Made by a program: the position numbers and the translations under genes. A model generated the notes under the pieces. It did no database searches, had not been told where the DNA came from, and was given only the letters and a program-made list of their open reading frames with translations. Positions 23,455 to 34,965 of a stretch of 64,000 nt of DNA are shown one piece after another (the first letter of the stretch is position 1; the number at the start of each line of letters is the position of its first letter). The DNA is from Nageia nagi. Taxonomy: Eukaryota; Pinophyta. Where the stretch lies: the NCBI GenBank assembly GCA_050084985.1, contig JBITNC010000002.1, positions 10,168,001-10,232,000 of the forward strand, given 5' to 3'.

Positions 23455-24600
23455 AACACATGACCACTCTCAACATCCTAATCCTATACAAGCATATGTC
23501 GATGCCCAACTTAGGGATCTTACTGACACCCAAAAATATTTCCAATCTTTTCAACACATTCAAGATCCATTGCTTGGACCAACTCAATTTCCTACTCAAG
23601 GTTTGCATAATCAAATGGCTCAAGGGTTTGTAAGTCAACCCTATCATACACCTCAATTGAGTGTTCCCCCTACACATTAAACTTAAAAACCTCAAGGGTA
23701 AACTCAAGTAACCAATTATTATCAAGGTCCAAGATATCAAGTTGTTGAGTCTTTTCCACCTTCTACTTCTCAAGATGAGATTCTAAATAAGTTGAAAAAG
23801 ATAGAGAAAAGGTTTAATGATCAAGGCAAGACTAAGTTATCATATGGATCAATTTGTAATGAGCCAATCCATCCATCTATTTCAATCAAGAACTTTCCTT
23901 ATAAGTTTGGGGTCTCTAACATGGATACATTAAGGGAAAATAGGATCCAAAAGAACATATAAGATAATTCAAGTATTCTTGTTATATTATAGCTAATGAT
24001 GATATTTTTATGTTAAGTACTTTCCCTATGACTTTAGTGGTACAATCTTTGGATTGGTACAACAGCTTGCCTTAACATAGTATCTTCTCCTTTGAGTAAT
24101 TAACTAATCAGGTTTTAGATCACTTTGGGATCAACATTGAGAATAGATCTTCCATTATAGATTTGAGCAAGTTATCCCAATTTGATGATGAATCAATTTC
24201 AAATTATGTGTGTAGATTGAGATCATTTGTGATTGATATGCCCTACACATTCCCTCAAGAAGAGTTGGTCAAATTGTTCTCTAGGATTTACAACAAACAT
24301 ATCTCTTCCATCCTCCAAATTCAAAGGAAGCTTACTTTTGAGGATACCTTAGATAAAGCCAAGATAATTGAAGAAGTAAAGATTCAAGAAAGTGAAATTA
24401 AGATAAGGAAGAAAGACAATAACCAAAAAACTCACAACAATGGTGGCAATTTCAACCAACCCCAACCTAAGCCACAAACAAATCAAATTACATATGTGGT
24501 TAATCAAGCACAACCAATATTACAACCACCACCTCCTAGACAAAGGAATAACCAACCAAGGAACCAATATCAACAACAAGATCAAGTGTAACATAATCAA
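23455..24600 (+). pseudogene. gag of gypsy copy B
   Basis: Capsid/nucleocapsid precursor. The N-terminal Pro/Gln-rich part (HPNPIQAYVD, QDPLLGPTQF) has stops and a frame change. The best segment is an uninterrupted 142-codon frame (24,163-24,591) with SISNYVCRLRSFV, KLFSRIYNKHISS and a basic, Gln/Asn/Pro-rich tail, typical of retrotransposon gag ahead of the zinc finger. It shares EPIHPSISIK with copy A. Confidence 0.7.
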
Positions 24601-24689
24601 GGTAATCAAGGCAATCAATATCACAATCAAACCAACAACAAAGCAATGCCTCCTACACCACCAAGAAAATCATAACAACAACAATGGAA

Positions 24690-24990
24690 TTGGGACATCA
24701 TTAGCAAATCTAATTGAGGATGTCCTCAAGAAGCTTTTGGATGCTAGACTTGTTAAACTTCCTAAGATTAAACAAGAGGAACCTAATGGTGCAAAGCCAC
24801 AATGGTATAGGGATGATGACTTTTATGCCTTCCATCATCAAAGGGGCACACAAAAATAAATGTCAACATGTAAAGGCCATTATTCAAAGATTAATTGATG
24901 ATGATCAAGTATTATATCAACACCCCAAGCTCAAACTAATATGGATTTGGGGGTATATCAAAATCTTCTATCAAGGCATGATACCAACAT
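24690..24990 (+). pseudogene. gag zinc-finger region of copy B
   Basis: After LLDARLVKLPKIKQEEP the text WYRDDDFYAFHHQRGTQKNK then CQHVKAIIQRLIDD marks the C-x2-H..GH..C finger and the following IQxLID helix found in Tat/Athila gag proteins. Several finger ligands are missing, and a frame change lies just before the final Cys. Confidence 0.6.
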
Positions 24991-25182
24991 GAACTACATG
25001 AGAACCATGGCTTCCACATCAAGATAAGTAACACATAATGGTCCCTTACCTACGAAATTTGTTGGTATGATGGGCATAGAGACAATTTATATTGCTACAC
25101 ACATACAAGAAGGGAAGGTGATAGAGCATCTCCACCTAGAGAGATAAGAGCACAACAACCCACACAACCAGTTAACATATAA

Positions 25183-25773
25183 GTGCAATTACAACCTTCT
25201 ATACCATTCATTTCCTTCAAGAATCCATTGGAGAAACAATTGAGGTTAACTCCTACCAAGATATCTTTATGGGATTTTTTTCAACAATCCAAGGCTCATA
25301 GAGATGCCTTGACTGATATGCTTAATACCATTGAGTTATTTAATAATGATCCTTATGCCTTTGTGGACTTTTGTGCATCCATTCAAGAATACATGGGGCC
25401 TTTTATCACTTTCTATATCGATGAAGTATATCATTCCCTAGGAACATATAAGAAACATCTAGCTATTTATATCATTACATATATATACAATAAAGGCGTT
25501 AAAAGGGTTATGATTTATAAGGGATCAGTTATCAATGTGGTATCTATAGTTGCACTCCAAAATGTTAACATACCCATGTCATACTTGAGTTCTCCTATAT
25601 TGGCCATCAGGGCCTTCAAAAACACTTTGTCTACCACCTTGGGAGTTTTTATGATCCCCATTAAGGTTAGGGTAAAGTTGGTTCCTTCATCTTGTCATGT
25701 CATAGAAGGTGAAATACAATATAATATTTTTTTAGGAAGATCTTGGATATATGATATGGTGTCTCATCTTTGA
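25183..25773 (+). pseudogene. aspartic protease of copy B, catalytic Asp lost
   Basis: Would cleave gag-pol. A 196-codon frame starts with SLWDFFQQSKAHRDAL (a conserved lead-in of plant Tat/Athila proteases) and ends with the family's typical LGRSWIYD. The active-site motif, normally Asp-x-Gly-Ser/Thr, reads IYKGSVINV; Tyr (25,516-25,518) sits at the Asp position, so the enzyme would be dead even in the open frame. Confidence 0.7.
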
Positions 25774-26591
25774 AGCATGGTTGTATCGGGGTAAGATAAT
25801 TTGTATTCCTATGGATCCAAACCCCTTTATCCATTGCAATCTTATTTAGGCTCTTGATCATTTTTCTATGCCAAATTTGTTGGCCATCACTATCCTTGTC
25901 AACAATAATCCTAGTTAAGCATCATATAGTTCACAATGTCCCCAATCCTTTCATCCTCATCCTAATCAATCTCTTGGTTCAACACCTTCATTATCATCAT
26001 CTCAATTGGATGTACCTCACCCTACACATCCTAATGATAAATCACCCATAGGTTCTTCATCATCTCAACCATTGAGTTTGAGGCCTCAAGTCAAATATCC
26101 TCAACCCAACCCCACTCAATCTCAATCCTAAGATTAGGTTTCCCCACCTTAGAACCTTTATCATTCATCATACATGACATCTCAACCTTCGTAAGAGGAA
26201 GAGTGTCATGCTTCTTCTTTTGATCATGTCACCAAGATAATGATGATGATGATGATTAGAATCCTTATCCTATATTAGTGTAATATGCTAGCTTTAGTCT
26301 AGGGGAATATCGGATTGAGGATGTATTCTCTAACATCTAACCAATCAAGAATTTTGACTAACCTCAAGATACCTCCATCGCTATCATGTCTTTGGTTCCT
26401 TTAGGTCAAAGTGCTAAGAAATCTTTTTTTATCTATGTTGCCATTGATTCTCCTTCTGATGTTCCTTTTGACTATCCTTTGAAAGAGACATTTTGTATGA
26501 AGATCGATTACTTTTCTTATCCTAATTTTATTTGGTGTATTTTGAACATTGTAAATGACAAGGTTATGGATTAGGCAAGTATAAGCAAGGT
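25774..26591 (+). other. protease-RT connecting region, copy B
   Basis: Ser/Pro/His-rich spacer in broken frames, with a GATGATGATGATGAT run near 26,240. Spacers of this length between protease and RT are usual in Tat elements. No domain is recognised. Confidence 0.5.
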
Positions 26592-27920
26592 ATGGTTAAT
26601 AACTTAAAAACTACTTTTCAAGTGAGCCATGAAAAGTGGGGCCTTTATTTAATGGATCCCAAATCATGCACACTTGAAGAAAAGTTCGCTTATCTTAGTA
26701 TTCATGATCGATATTTTGATGTTGATGATATTGGTCTTTATTATGGTCCTTCTAGTCCTATCTCATCAGATTATTCCATCCCTTTAGATTTCTTTGACAA
26801 TCATTTATCTTCAAACATAATTTTTTTTATCAACATGGTATCTAACCATGAGGTAGACCCATTTTATCATCGTCTTGAAGGTGACTATTTGATTTTTTTT
26901 AATACTAAATTTGTAGATTTTTCCTTGCCACCATCAGGGTTCTTTTCATCGAGCAATGTTTTTCTTCCCCCTCACTTGTCCTTCGGAGAGGCATCTTCAT
27001 CTAATCTTGTGTCATCCATATCTAATCCTAGTGAATATGATTACTCATATCTTCCCACCCTTAAGAAACTCAAAGAGGGGTCCCACATAAATGTTGGGGG
27101 CTTAGTCAAAGTTGACATTAACAACAATCCCAAAAATCTCAAGATTGTCTATATCAATAATGCCTTGATCGATTATGAGCATGACCTAGCTAGATCCATT
27201 TTAATCAAGTGTCACAAGCTCTTTTCCATTAGTTATGATGATATGTTAGGGTTAAATCAAAATCTTATAGTGCATAACATCATAACTTATCCTGATGCCA
27301 AACCAATCAAGCAAACTCTTAGGAATTTCAATCTAGCCCAATCCCTTTTAATCAAGGATGAACTTCAAAAGGTTTTGAAGGCTTGCTTCATCAAACCTAT
27401 TGACTACCCCAAATGAGTTTCCAATATGGTTCCTCTTAGTAGATATGATGGTTGTATCTATATTTGCATGGATTTTTATGATCATAACAAGGTGTGTCTT
27501 AAGGACAATTTCCCTCTACCCAATATCGATATCTTAGTTGATAATACTATAAGGTATGAGATGTTATGCCTTATGGATGGTTTTTTTGGATACAACCAAA
27601 TTTGGGTAAGTCCCAAAGATCAACATAAAATAGCTTTCATGACCCCTTAAGGTGCTTATTGCTATAGGATTATGCCTTTTGGTCTTAATAATATTAGAAC
27701 CACCTATCAAAAATCCATGACTTATATCTTTCATGACATAATGCATGATATTGTGGAAGATTATGTTGATGATCTTTTAGCCAAGTCCAAAATGTGTGAA
27801 GAACATTGGGATGTTCTCTATAAGGTCTTCCACCATCTTCTCGAGCATAACATTAGGTTGAATCCTAAGAAGTATGTCTTTGGTGTTATGTTGAGTAAGC
27901 TTAGGTTTCATCGTATCTAA
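26592..27920 (+). pseudogene. reverse transcriptase of copy B
   Basis: RNA-dependent DNA polymerase. A 274-codon frame (26,592-27,416) ends with the RT lead-in (SYDDMLGLNQNLIVHNI, PDAKPIKQTLR, LKACFIKPIDYPK). After a TGA the fingers and palm continue: DNFPLPNIDILVDN, MDGFFGYNQIWVSP, MPFGLNNIRTTYQ. The catalytic YVDD is intact at 27,762-27,773. Three stops break it, two of them where Trp codons are conserved. The order and motifs are those of plant Ty3/gypsy Tat elements. Confidence 0.85.
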
Positions 27921-28119
27921 GTGATGCATTGAGATTTACCCTAAAAAGGTCAAGTCCATTATGAATATGCCTCCACCTCATAACTTTAAAACCTTGAGGA
28001 GTCTTCAAGGTAAAATCCATACCATTCATCGCTTTAGAGCCCAACTTTTGGATAACTATCATCCTTTCAACAAGCTCTTGAAGAAGGGTGTTGTCTTCGA
28101 GTGGAATTAGAAGTGCAAA

Positions 28120-28620
28120 CAAGCTTTTTACAATATCAAGCGCTATCTCAACACTCCTCCTATCTTGATCCCTTGTAGGGATGGTATTCGTTTCCACCTT
28201 TATCTATTAATGATGGATTTTTCCTTAGGTGTCATGCTTGGCCAAAAGAATGATCAAGGTAAAGAACAAGCTATCTACTACCTTAGTCCCACTCTTGTTA
28301 ACTATAAGATTAGATACATCTATATAGAGCATCTTTGCCTTGACATCATTTTTGTAGCTAATAAATTACATCATTATATGCTTAATTATATGACATACAT
28401 AATTTCTAATTCTAATCCACTCTAGTACATGATGAGCAAGACTTACCATAATTATTGAACATCTAAGTGGCTCATGTTTTTGTTGGAATGTGATCTTAAG
28501 TTCATTAGTCAGAAATCCATTAAGGGTCATGTCATAATGGATCAATTTATTGAAGTACCCTTTCCATATAACTCTCCTCTAGATATAAATCTCCCTAACA
28601 AGGATATCTTTAAGATTGAC
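28120..28620 (+). pseudogene. first RNase H domain of copy B
   Basis: Would degrade RNA in RNA-DNA hybrids. LGVMLGQKNDQGKEQAIYYL and LHHYMLNYMTYIISNSNPL (28,165-28,425) are the standard RNase H signature after gypsy RT. The continuation near 28,490-28,560 (SQKSIKGHVIMDQF) is in a broken frame. Confidence 0.75.
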
Positions 28621-29205
28621 TAAGATGAGGAGTTTATCGATACTCACGAGGAATTTAACATTACTATATACTTTGATGGATCAAAGTGTGAGCAAGGGGG
28701 TGGCATAAGAGTTATCTTCTTCATGCCTCAAGGTTTCCTTATCTATTATTCTTTTAAGTTGGCTTTTCTTTGCACCAACCTAAATACAAAGTATGAAGCC
28801 TTGATCCTAAGTCTTAGGATCACTATCAAGCTCAAGATCGAGAGACTCATGATCTATGGTGGTTCTTTCTTGATATTTAACCAAATACTTAGAGTTTATC
28901 AATGTCATAATGAACTCCTTAAGTCTTATAGAGTGGAGGTCATCAAGCTCCTCAAGTTCTTTAAAGCTTATAAGATCAAGTCAGCACCTAGGTCATCCAA
29001 TAGGTTCATGGATGCCATGGATTCTTTAGGGTCACTCATTCCACTTAATCCTCATTTTCATATCCAACACATAGAAGTTGTGATTATCAAGGATTCATCA
29101 CTCAATTTATCATTGCTCTCTCCTCTCACTGAAGCTAGTATTAATAAGATTTCAATCGAGTCTCGAGACTTATGGTACAAGTTACTTCATGAGTACCTCA
29201 AGTGA
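28621..29205 (+). pseudogene. second (archaeal-like) RNase H domain of copy B
   Basis: The text begins ITIYFDGSKCEQGGG (about 28,660) and continues PQGFLIYYSFKLAF, TKYEALILSLR, ERLMIYGGSF and ending MDAMDSLGSLIPL. The YFDGS start Asp is kept. The Asp of the usual YGDS motif is Gly (YGGS). A second RNase H between the RT-linked one and integrase is the defining trait of the Tat lineage. The 160-codon part at 28,723-29,205 is uninterrupted. Confidence 0.75.
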
Positions 29206-30425
29206 AATGCCCTTCCTCTTGACATGTTAGAGAAGTGAGTTTTTAAACATCAAGCCATTCGGTATGCATTTTTTTAGGATGTCCTCTATAAGCAATCCTT
29301 CGATGGAGTCCTCCTTTGTTGTCTTGAGCATTTTGACCAATAGATTGCCATATTGAAATATCATGATGGCATTTGTGGTGGACACTTTAACGACACTATT
29401 ATCTCTAAATACATCCTACGAATGGGTTATTATTGGTCCATAATGGATTGTGATTACAATGAATATATCAAGAAGTGCATTAAGTATTAGCATGCTCATC
29501 TTCAGCATATCCCATCTCAGCCTCTCCAACCTATCCAGGCCATGTGGCCTTTCACCCAATGGGGTATCGATATTATTTATCATTTTGTGTCTCCTTCATC
29601 TGGCAATCATAAGTTCATTATCATTATCACTAAGTACCTTACCAAGTAGGTCAATGCGGTTCCTCTAGTCTCTACTATAGGTCTAAAGATTGCATATTTT
29701 ATAGAGACTCATATCATATTTTGATTTGGTATTCCTACTAGGACCATTACTAATAATGGTCCTAGTTTTAAGAATCAACATGCGAGGAGAATGTGCAATG
29801 GATATCAAAATAAACAATCATTATCCATGCTTTATTACCCATAGGGTAATGGTCAAATCAAAGCAACTAATTAGATGATTTTTATGATTCTAAAGAAAAT
29901 GGTCAATGATAATCATCATAATTGGTACAATTTTCTCTTGTATGCTTTGTAGGCATATAGCACTAGCATTCAGATGCCCACATGTGCTACTCCTTTCTCC
30001 TTTATCTACGATGCTGAGGTTTTCATGCCTCTTGATCTTTAGATCCCCTCCTTTCATGTGTCACTCAAATACCTTATCCCTAATAAAGAGACATATAAGA
30101 CTTGACTAGGTCAACTTATTTTTCTTGATGAGAGATGTATCAATGTAATTGAGCATCAGAAGGTTTATCAAGAGTGTATCAAGCTAGCATTCAAAAAGAG
30201 AGTCCAACCTTGTGAGTTTCAAGTTGATGATCTTATTCTCAAAGAGAATCAACAGTAATCCTATCTTGAGCATCCTCTTAGAGATAAGTTTTTTCTAATT
30301 GGCTAGGCTCCTACGTTGTCAATCGCAAGATCGGTTTAAGTGTGTACCATCTTGTAGATTTAGAAGTACAAAAATAGCTTGAGGTTATCAATATTATTCA
30401 TCTTTATCCTTTCTACTCTTGATCT
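29206..30425 (+). pseudogene. integrase of copy B, catalytic residues lost
   Basis: Would insert the DNA copy. The HHCC zinc part (HDGICGGHFNDT, near 29,365-29,395) is followed by the core WPFTQWGIDII with the first Asp. The second catalytic Asp is Asn (TITNNG, 29,752-29,754) and the Glu is Lys (GNGQIKATN, 29,860-29,862). At least six in-frame stops lie at positions normally Trp, Gln or Arg. The C-terminal part (VVNRKIGLSVYHLVDLE) is recognisable to about 30,420. Confidence 0.75.
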
Positions 30426-31999
30426 TTAGTTCCTATATTGTGTGTCCATCTTGTCATCTTTTATTTCGTGTTTCTTTTCTCATGTCATCTTGATCTTCCT
30501 CATCATTCCATACACATTGAGTTGGCGGGTGATACCTTACATGTAGTTATTCATTCTTTGCTTGGGTGTTTTATCACTTTGTGTCATTAATCCATTTGTT
30601 TCACTTTTATTGTATCCTTAGGAGTCAATACTATAGCCTATCCCTCCTTTCGCAATCATGCACTAGTGTGAACTACAGGATAGGATAGCATTCATTCATA
30701 TCCTAGCCATCATATATCATGTCATTCTTCATTTATGCATTTCTCACCATGTTTCATCACTTGCATTAATCATATTATTTGGTATCAATCTTGGTCCACC
30801 TCTAGGGTTGACCATTGTACATTATCCTTGAATCCCCAACAGAGCAAGCACAATCCTAAACATGCATGGAATTTGGTCCCTTATGTACCTAGATGATCCA
30901 ATATATTCATTTCTACTTATAGTGTTTCTTTGTATCATTGACATCATTGTATGTCCATTCGTTTCTTTTGTCATCTTGTCCCATCTGCAACTCCTGATAA
31001 GGATGTAAGCACTTGGGTTATAGCCACCTTGGGTTGCCTTTTTTCATTCCCTTGAGTTTGACTATAGGCTATGATTATCATGGTTTTTGAGGTATATCCT
31101 TATGCTATAGATGACTTGATGACATGTGACATCCTTTGATGCCACATCATTGTTTCATCACTTAGCCCTTTCTATCATTTTTATCGTTAGTGTTTTCATG
31201 CCTTATCATTTTTTATTTTTCATATTACAGTATTTGGACACTTTATTTATCATAGGTCTTCATGTTGATTATCTTTGTTTTGACTCTTTTATCTATTTTG
31301 ATGCTTTCCTTAAGCCATTTCTTAACCTTATGCGATGCCTCAGAAAGCATGCATGTTACACATTTATTTCTGACCCATTTTCTAAATTTAACCTTTTATT
31401 ATCTTTTTATATCATTTTGAGTCACCTCATTCAGTTTCATCGAATTTTAAAGTTGTTTGTTAGTGTTTCAAATTTTAGGGATGCAGGTCCTAAAGTTCGA
31501 CCCTATAAAAATTACCTTTTTGATATATCTTTTTGAAGTGTTGAATGATGTTCATTCTTAGTTATTTATTTTTCTATTTCTTCATTGATATAAACATGAT
31601 CATCATGTCAAATTTCAGGCCCATAGCTCACCATTTTATGCCTTTTTGAAAGCCAAATCAAGGGCTACATGGAATGGCACCCTTTCAGTGTCCGCTAAAG
31701 GATGTCGTAACTTGATATGTTGTATCCTATTTGGGCTTCGTAAATAGATCAAACGAACTCTATTTTTCAATACGTTTGATCCTACACTTAGATTGAATTA
31801 CCTAGAATCATATTTCCAAATCTATTTAGAACTCGGACATGATGGTCACTTAATACCGTTCATCAAAGTTCATCTTTTTCCACTTATTTACTTTACAAAA
31901 TTTTGTTAAAATCTTATTCTAGGCTAATTTGTGATGTCATTTTTGTGTTAATTTGAGTGTGTTTATCTTATTATCATTACATGACATGTTTGATAATGT
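30426..31999 (+). other. 3' region of copy B, no gene
   Basis: Non-coding. A motif shared with copy A (GAGCAAGCACAATCCTAAACATG at about 30,845) supports its identity. The 136-codon frame at 31,126-31,536 is Phe/Leu/His-rich with no motif, and I do not call it a gene. Unlike copies A and C, it shows no clear GGGGCAAAG repeat. Confidence 0.5.
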
Positions 32000-32262
32000 T
32001 TATGGTCCGATCATACACCAATTTGTGGAGTAAAGTTATGCTATAGGATAGTGCTTAGGAGTTAAGATTAGGAGGATTGTAAGAGAGTTGTATTTGTGAT
32101 TGAAGTAAAGATCTAGTTAGTGGATGTACTCCTAGTTGGAGGAACCACTTACATCTTGTGTTGTGTTGTGAGATTGCTTTGTGAGTTTGTTAGATGTGAA
32201 TTGTGAGCTTTCATGTGATCTTGGGAGTTTAGATTTATTCATGTTATAGTTCAATTCTCTCA
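32000..32262 (+). repeat. copia LTR fragment, opposite orientation to 21,029-21,280
   Basis: ACACCAATTTGTGGAGTAAAG..GGATGTACTCCTAGTTGGAGG..TTCAATTCTCTCA matches the downstream part of the copia LTR. The upstream part, including the TATA box, is missing, and no tRNA primer site follows. It is a truncated solo LTR or a fragment. Confidence 0.7.
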
Positions 32263-32679
32263 CCCTGCGCTCCTCCCGAGGGTTGGGCCACCCTGACGGC
32301 ACTCATCCCCGATGAGCGTCATGTCATGGATCCCGTGTGATAGTCCTAGTAGATCAGTTATTGCTTACAGAATGTATGCTCCTCTAGGATGTAGTAGTGT
32401 GAATTTGCATCCTACTCCTTGAGTGCATCTGCCCTCCTGATGGTAGCTTTAATGCCATGATCCCTATCGTAAATAGCTGACCTTGGAACACCAACACCCT
32501 ACGACCTTTCATTGCAATCCCTCAACCACTAGCTAGTGTTGAAGCTAAGTTACTACTACCTCCTTGATCTTCATGCTTGCCTCAACTCATGCAGCACATT
32601 CTTGCATTTGTTGTATCATCACTAAAAGTTATATCAATCATCGAATCTCATATTATGTTTTCTATAGTTTTGCCTTCAC
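32263..32679. other. GC-richer unassigned segment with hairpin
   Basis: Begins CCCTGCGCTCCTCCCGAGGG, unlike its AT-rich neighbours. A bulged hairpin (GACGGCACTCATC / GATGAGCGTC) lies at 32,295-32,320. No ORF, LTR or transposon end is recognised. Confidence 0.35.
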
Positions 32680-33583
32680 TGTAGACACCTAAAAATTATT
32701 CATTTATCTAGCTTAGGCGATTCATGATGATTTGGATTATCTTGCAGCTCATCATAATCATATCATCCTTTCATCTCATCTCAACCCCATTCGCATGGTT
32801 GATTTTGGTAACTTGACCCTTTTGTTACCACCTAGTTAACTTGAACCCTAATCAAACTACCAGTTAGGAGATCGATTGACCAGTGAGGTTAAAACCTTAA
32901 CCATCCCATCATCTAGCCACATATAAAATTCAATTCAAAATTAGCTTTTCCCACCTCATCATTCACTTTTACACAATGGATATTCATGAGCTTTTGTTGT
33001 CCTACATACCGTAGACTATGTACTTGAACCTTTCAACTGCCTACCTTCCACTTTGAGCTACATCCATCATCCCAAGGCATTCAAAAGGTGATTCTTATCT
33101 TCATCTTGCAAAGGACATTGGGTAACTCTTGTGGATTTGGTTTTTGTGGTACTAATCTCTAAAGAGGACATCTAAGAGCACATATCATATATCCTTTTGG
33201 GTTTATCATTACCATATTGGTTCATGGTTACATATTAGTATTTTCTAGGCTAGTCAATTGCAGACTTAGGCTAGAATAGGTTATGTTCATTTTATTCATA
33301 GTTAGTCCATTTTAGCCTTATGTTAGTTTGCATTTTAGGCATTATGTTATCTTGTAGTGCCTTGTTTATTCGATGTTTAAAGGCTTACAAGCTACTTAGT
33401 TATCTTTGCATGATTCTAGGGTCTTAAGGAACTAGAACTTAAAATTCTCCTCTTATTTTCTTATTTTACAGGTTATATGGAGTCTTGGGTATTGTATTAA
33501 AGAGGAAAAATTATAAAACCTATTTTTACTTCATTTTATCATCATTATTTAATCATGTTTCAAGCAATATTTTAGATATTGCA
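32680..33583 (+). repeat. gypsy LTR 3 (type II), 5' LTR of copy C
   Basis: Starts TGTAGACACCTAAAAATTA, ends TTTTAGATATTGCA. No polypurine tract precedes it, which fits a 5' LTR. No clear TATA box is seen. Confidence 0.75.
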
Positions 33584-33699
33584 GTGTGGGTATTTCTAAA
33601 AGGGATAGACCCTAGGTGTGGGGTCTCCGTAGCTTTCCCCTTTTTGGAAGCTTATATACACCCCATCTCTATACTAGATAGTTGCATCCCTCTCCATAA

Positions 33700-34965
33700 C
33701 CACAACATCCCTCTCTCCTCATAGAATATCTCACTCTACAATCACAATATCATGCTCCTGATAAGCAATATCCCTCTCCGTCCTAGCCACATCTTTATCC
33801 ACCATGGTCATGTCACACTCCTAGATAAGTTGTGTATCATGTGCCTCCTATCTCTCAATCATGATATCAATCCACTAGTCAAAATCAAGACCCCCAATGT
33901 CCCCTCCTATCTCTCCTATGTCTCCCTAGGCTAGGTGTTATCCTATTGGCTCTCCTACTGCAAGTGCTTCTATTTTTGTTATCATTGGTGGTGTTGGTGG
34001 TAGTGTTTCCTCACCCCCTACTAGAGATACATGTAATCTCCCACTTATGTATACCCTCTCCTATTATGGATCCACATGCTTGTAAAGCTCTGGCTCAATA
34101 GTACATCTTGTTGTACTTTGAACTCCCTAGTCACTCTCTCATATCGAATGACCTCGATGTATCAAGGCCTCTTTCCATGTATATCATGGGATCATTGCAT
34201 GTGAGCCAGCTATTCAACCTAGTTCACCCAATCTAGTGCCCTCCTCCAAGGTCTATAAATAATATCCTCTAGATGTAGGTTTGCCTTGCCATAAGCACCT
34301 CTATATCTGCAACCTTGATGTTATGTATATCATATGGCATGTTGTGGGGTTGTGATACCCACATATGCTCCCATGCCTAGATTTATATTAGTAGGGATGT
34401 AGTAAGTCCCACTCTACCTCTCTCCCTGTATGCTAGTTATCAGTATGTCTATTGCAGTATCGTGGGGGGGCAGGCATAGATAATACCCTCCTCCATGATG
34501 TCTCTAACAACATCCAATAAGTTCTAAGGGAACCTATTATCGTGAATTTCTATAAGTAAGAAACTATTAATGATGGTCATAACAATTACCACCTATGGAC
34601 TCAACAATTTATTATCATATGCAATGGCATAATCGACCCCTTTGTGGCTTGTGTCAATGGCTTACCACCCATCCCCAAACATTCTTTGCATTGCCCCGCT
34701 CTTGGAGGGGCCTCTGTGATCATCATGCTCTTGATGGACACCTAAAATATTCATTATATGTCCTCCAAGGTAATAGTCATTTTCCCTATTGAGAAATGAA
34801 ATTTGTTACGTTGTGCATCCCAACTCTTCACCAATGTCCATTTATAGGTCTGATCGATGATGATCACTTGTAGCCAAGTAGCCCTAGCTAGTCTGATTTC
34901 CTCTAGCTAGATCCATTTTTCCTCATTCAATACCCTATGCACATTGCTCAGGATCGACCTGAACT
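33700..34965 (-). pseudogene. plant mobile domain (PMD) ORF, antisense in copy C
   Basis: The plant mobile domain (also annotated aminotransferase-like) occurs in host MAIN/MAIL proteins and in transposons; its role in retroelements is unknown. On the minus strand from about 34,965: RLARATWLQVI, then KWTLVKSWDAQRNKFHF and SIGKMTITLEDI (34,757-34,850), the hallmark of the domain. It continues with KGVDYAIAYDNKLL, then AWEHMWVSQPHNMPYDIHN and VADIEVLMARQTYI near 34,270-34,380. The C-terminal end (33,700-33,840) has a repeated ERD/EHD heptad-like pattern suggesting a coiled coil. Stops such as DI-stop-stop and the frame breaks make it non-functional. Confidence 0.7.

Larger units (their letters stand above)
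22056..32000 (+). mobile_element. Ty3/gypsy (Tat-type) copy B with full domain order
   Basis: The LTR at 22,056-22,996 is followed by TGGTATC, gag, zinc finger, protease, RT, RNase H, a second RNase H and integrase (to about 30,425), then a 3' region. Two RNase H domains in tandem mark the Tat lineage of plant Ty3/gypsy. Every coding segment has stops, and key catalytic residues of protease and integrase are changed. No type I LTR is found at its right end; the 3' region meets a copia LTR fragment at 32,000 and then a different LTR at 32,680, so the right end has been lost or rearranged. Confidence 0.8.

Noticed and set aside
22056-30425. Copy B as an active retrotransposon
   Set aside because: Stops in every domain, protease Asp to Tyr, integrase Asp to Asn and Glu to Lys, and no matching right LTR.
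31126-31536. 136-codon frame after copy B integrase
   Set aside because: Phe/Leu/His-rich, no family match, no equivalent in copies A or C.
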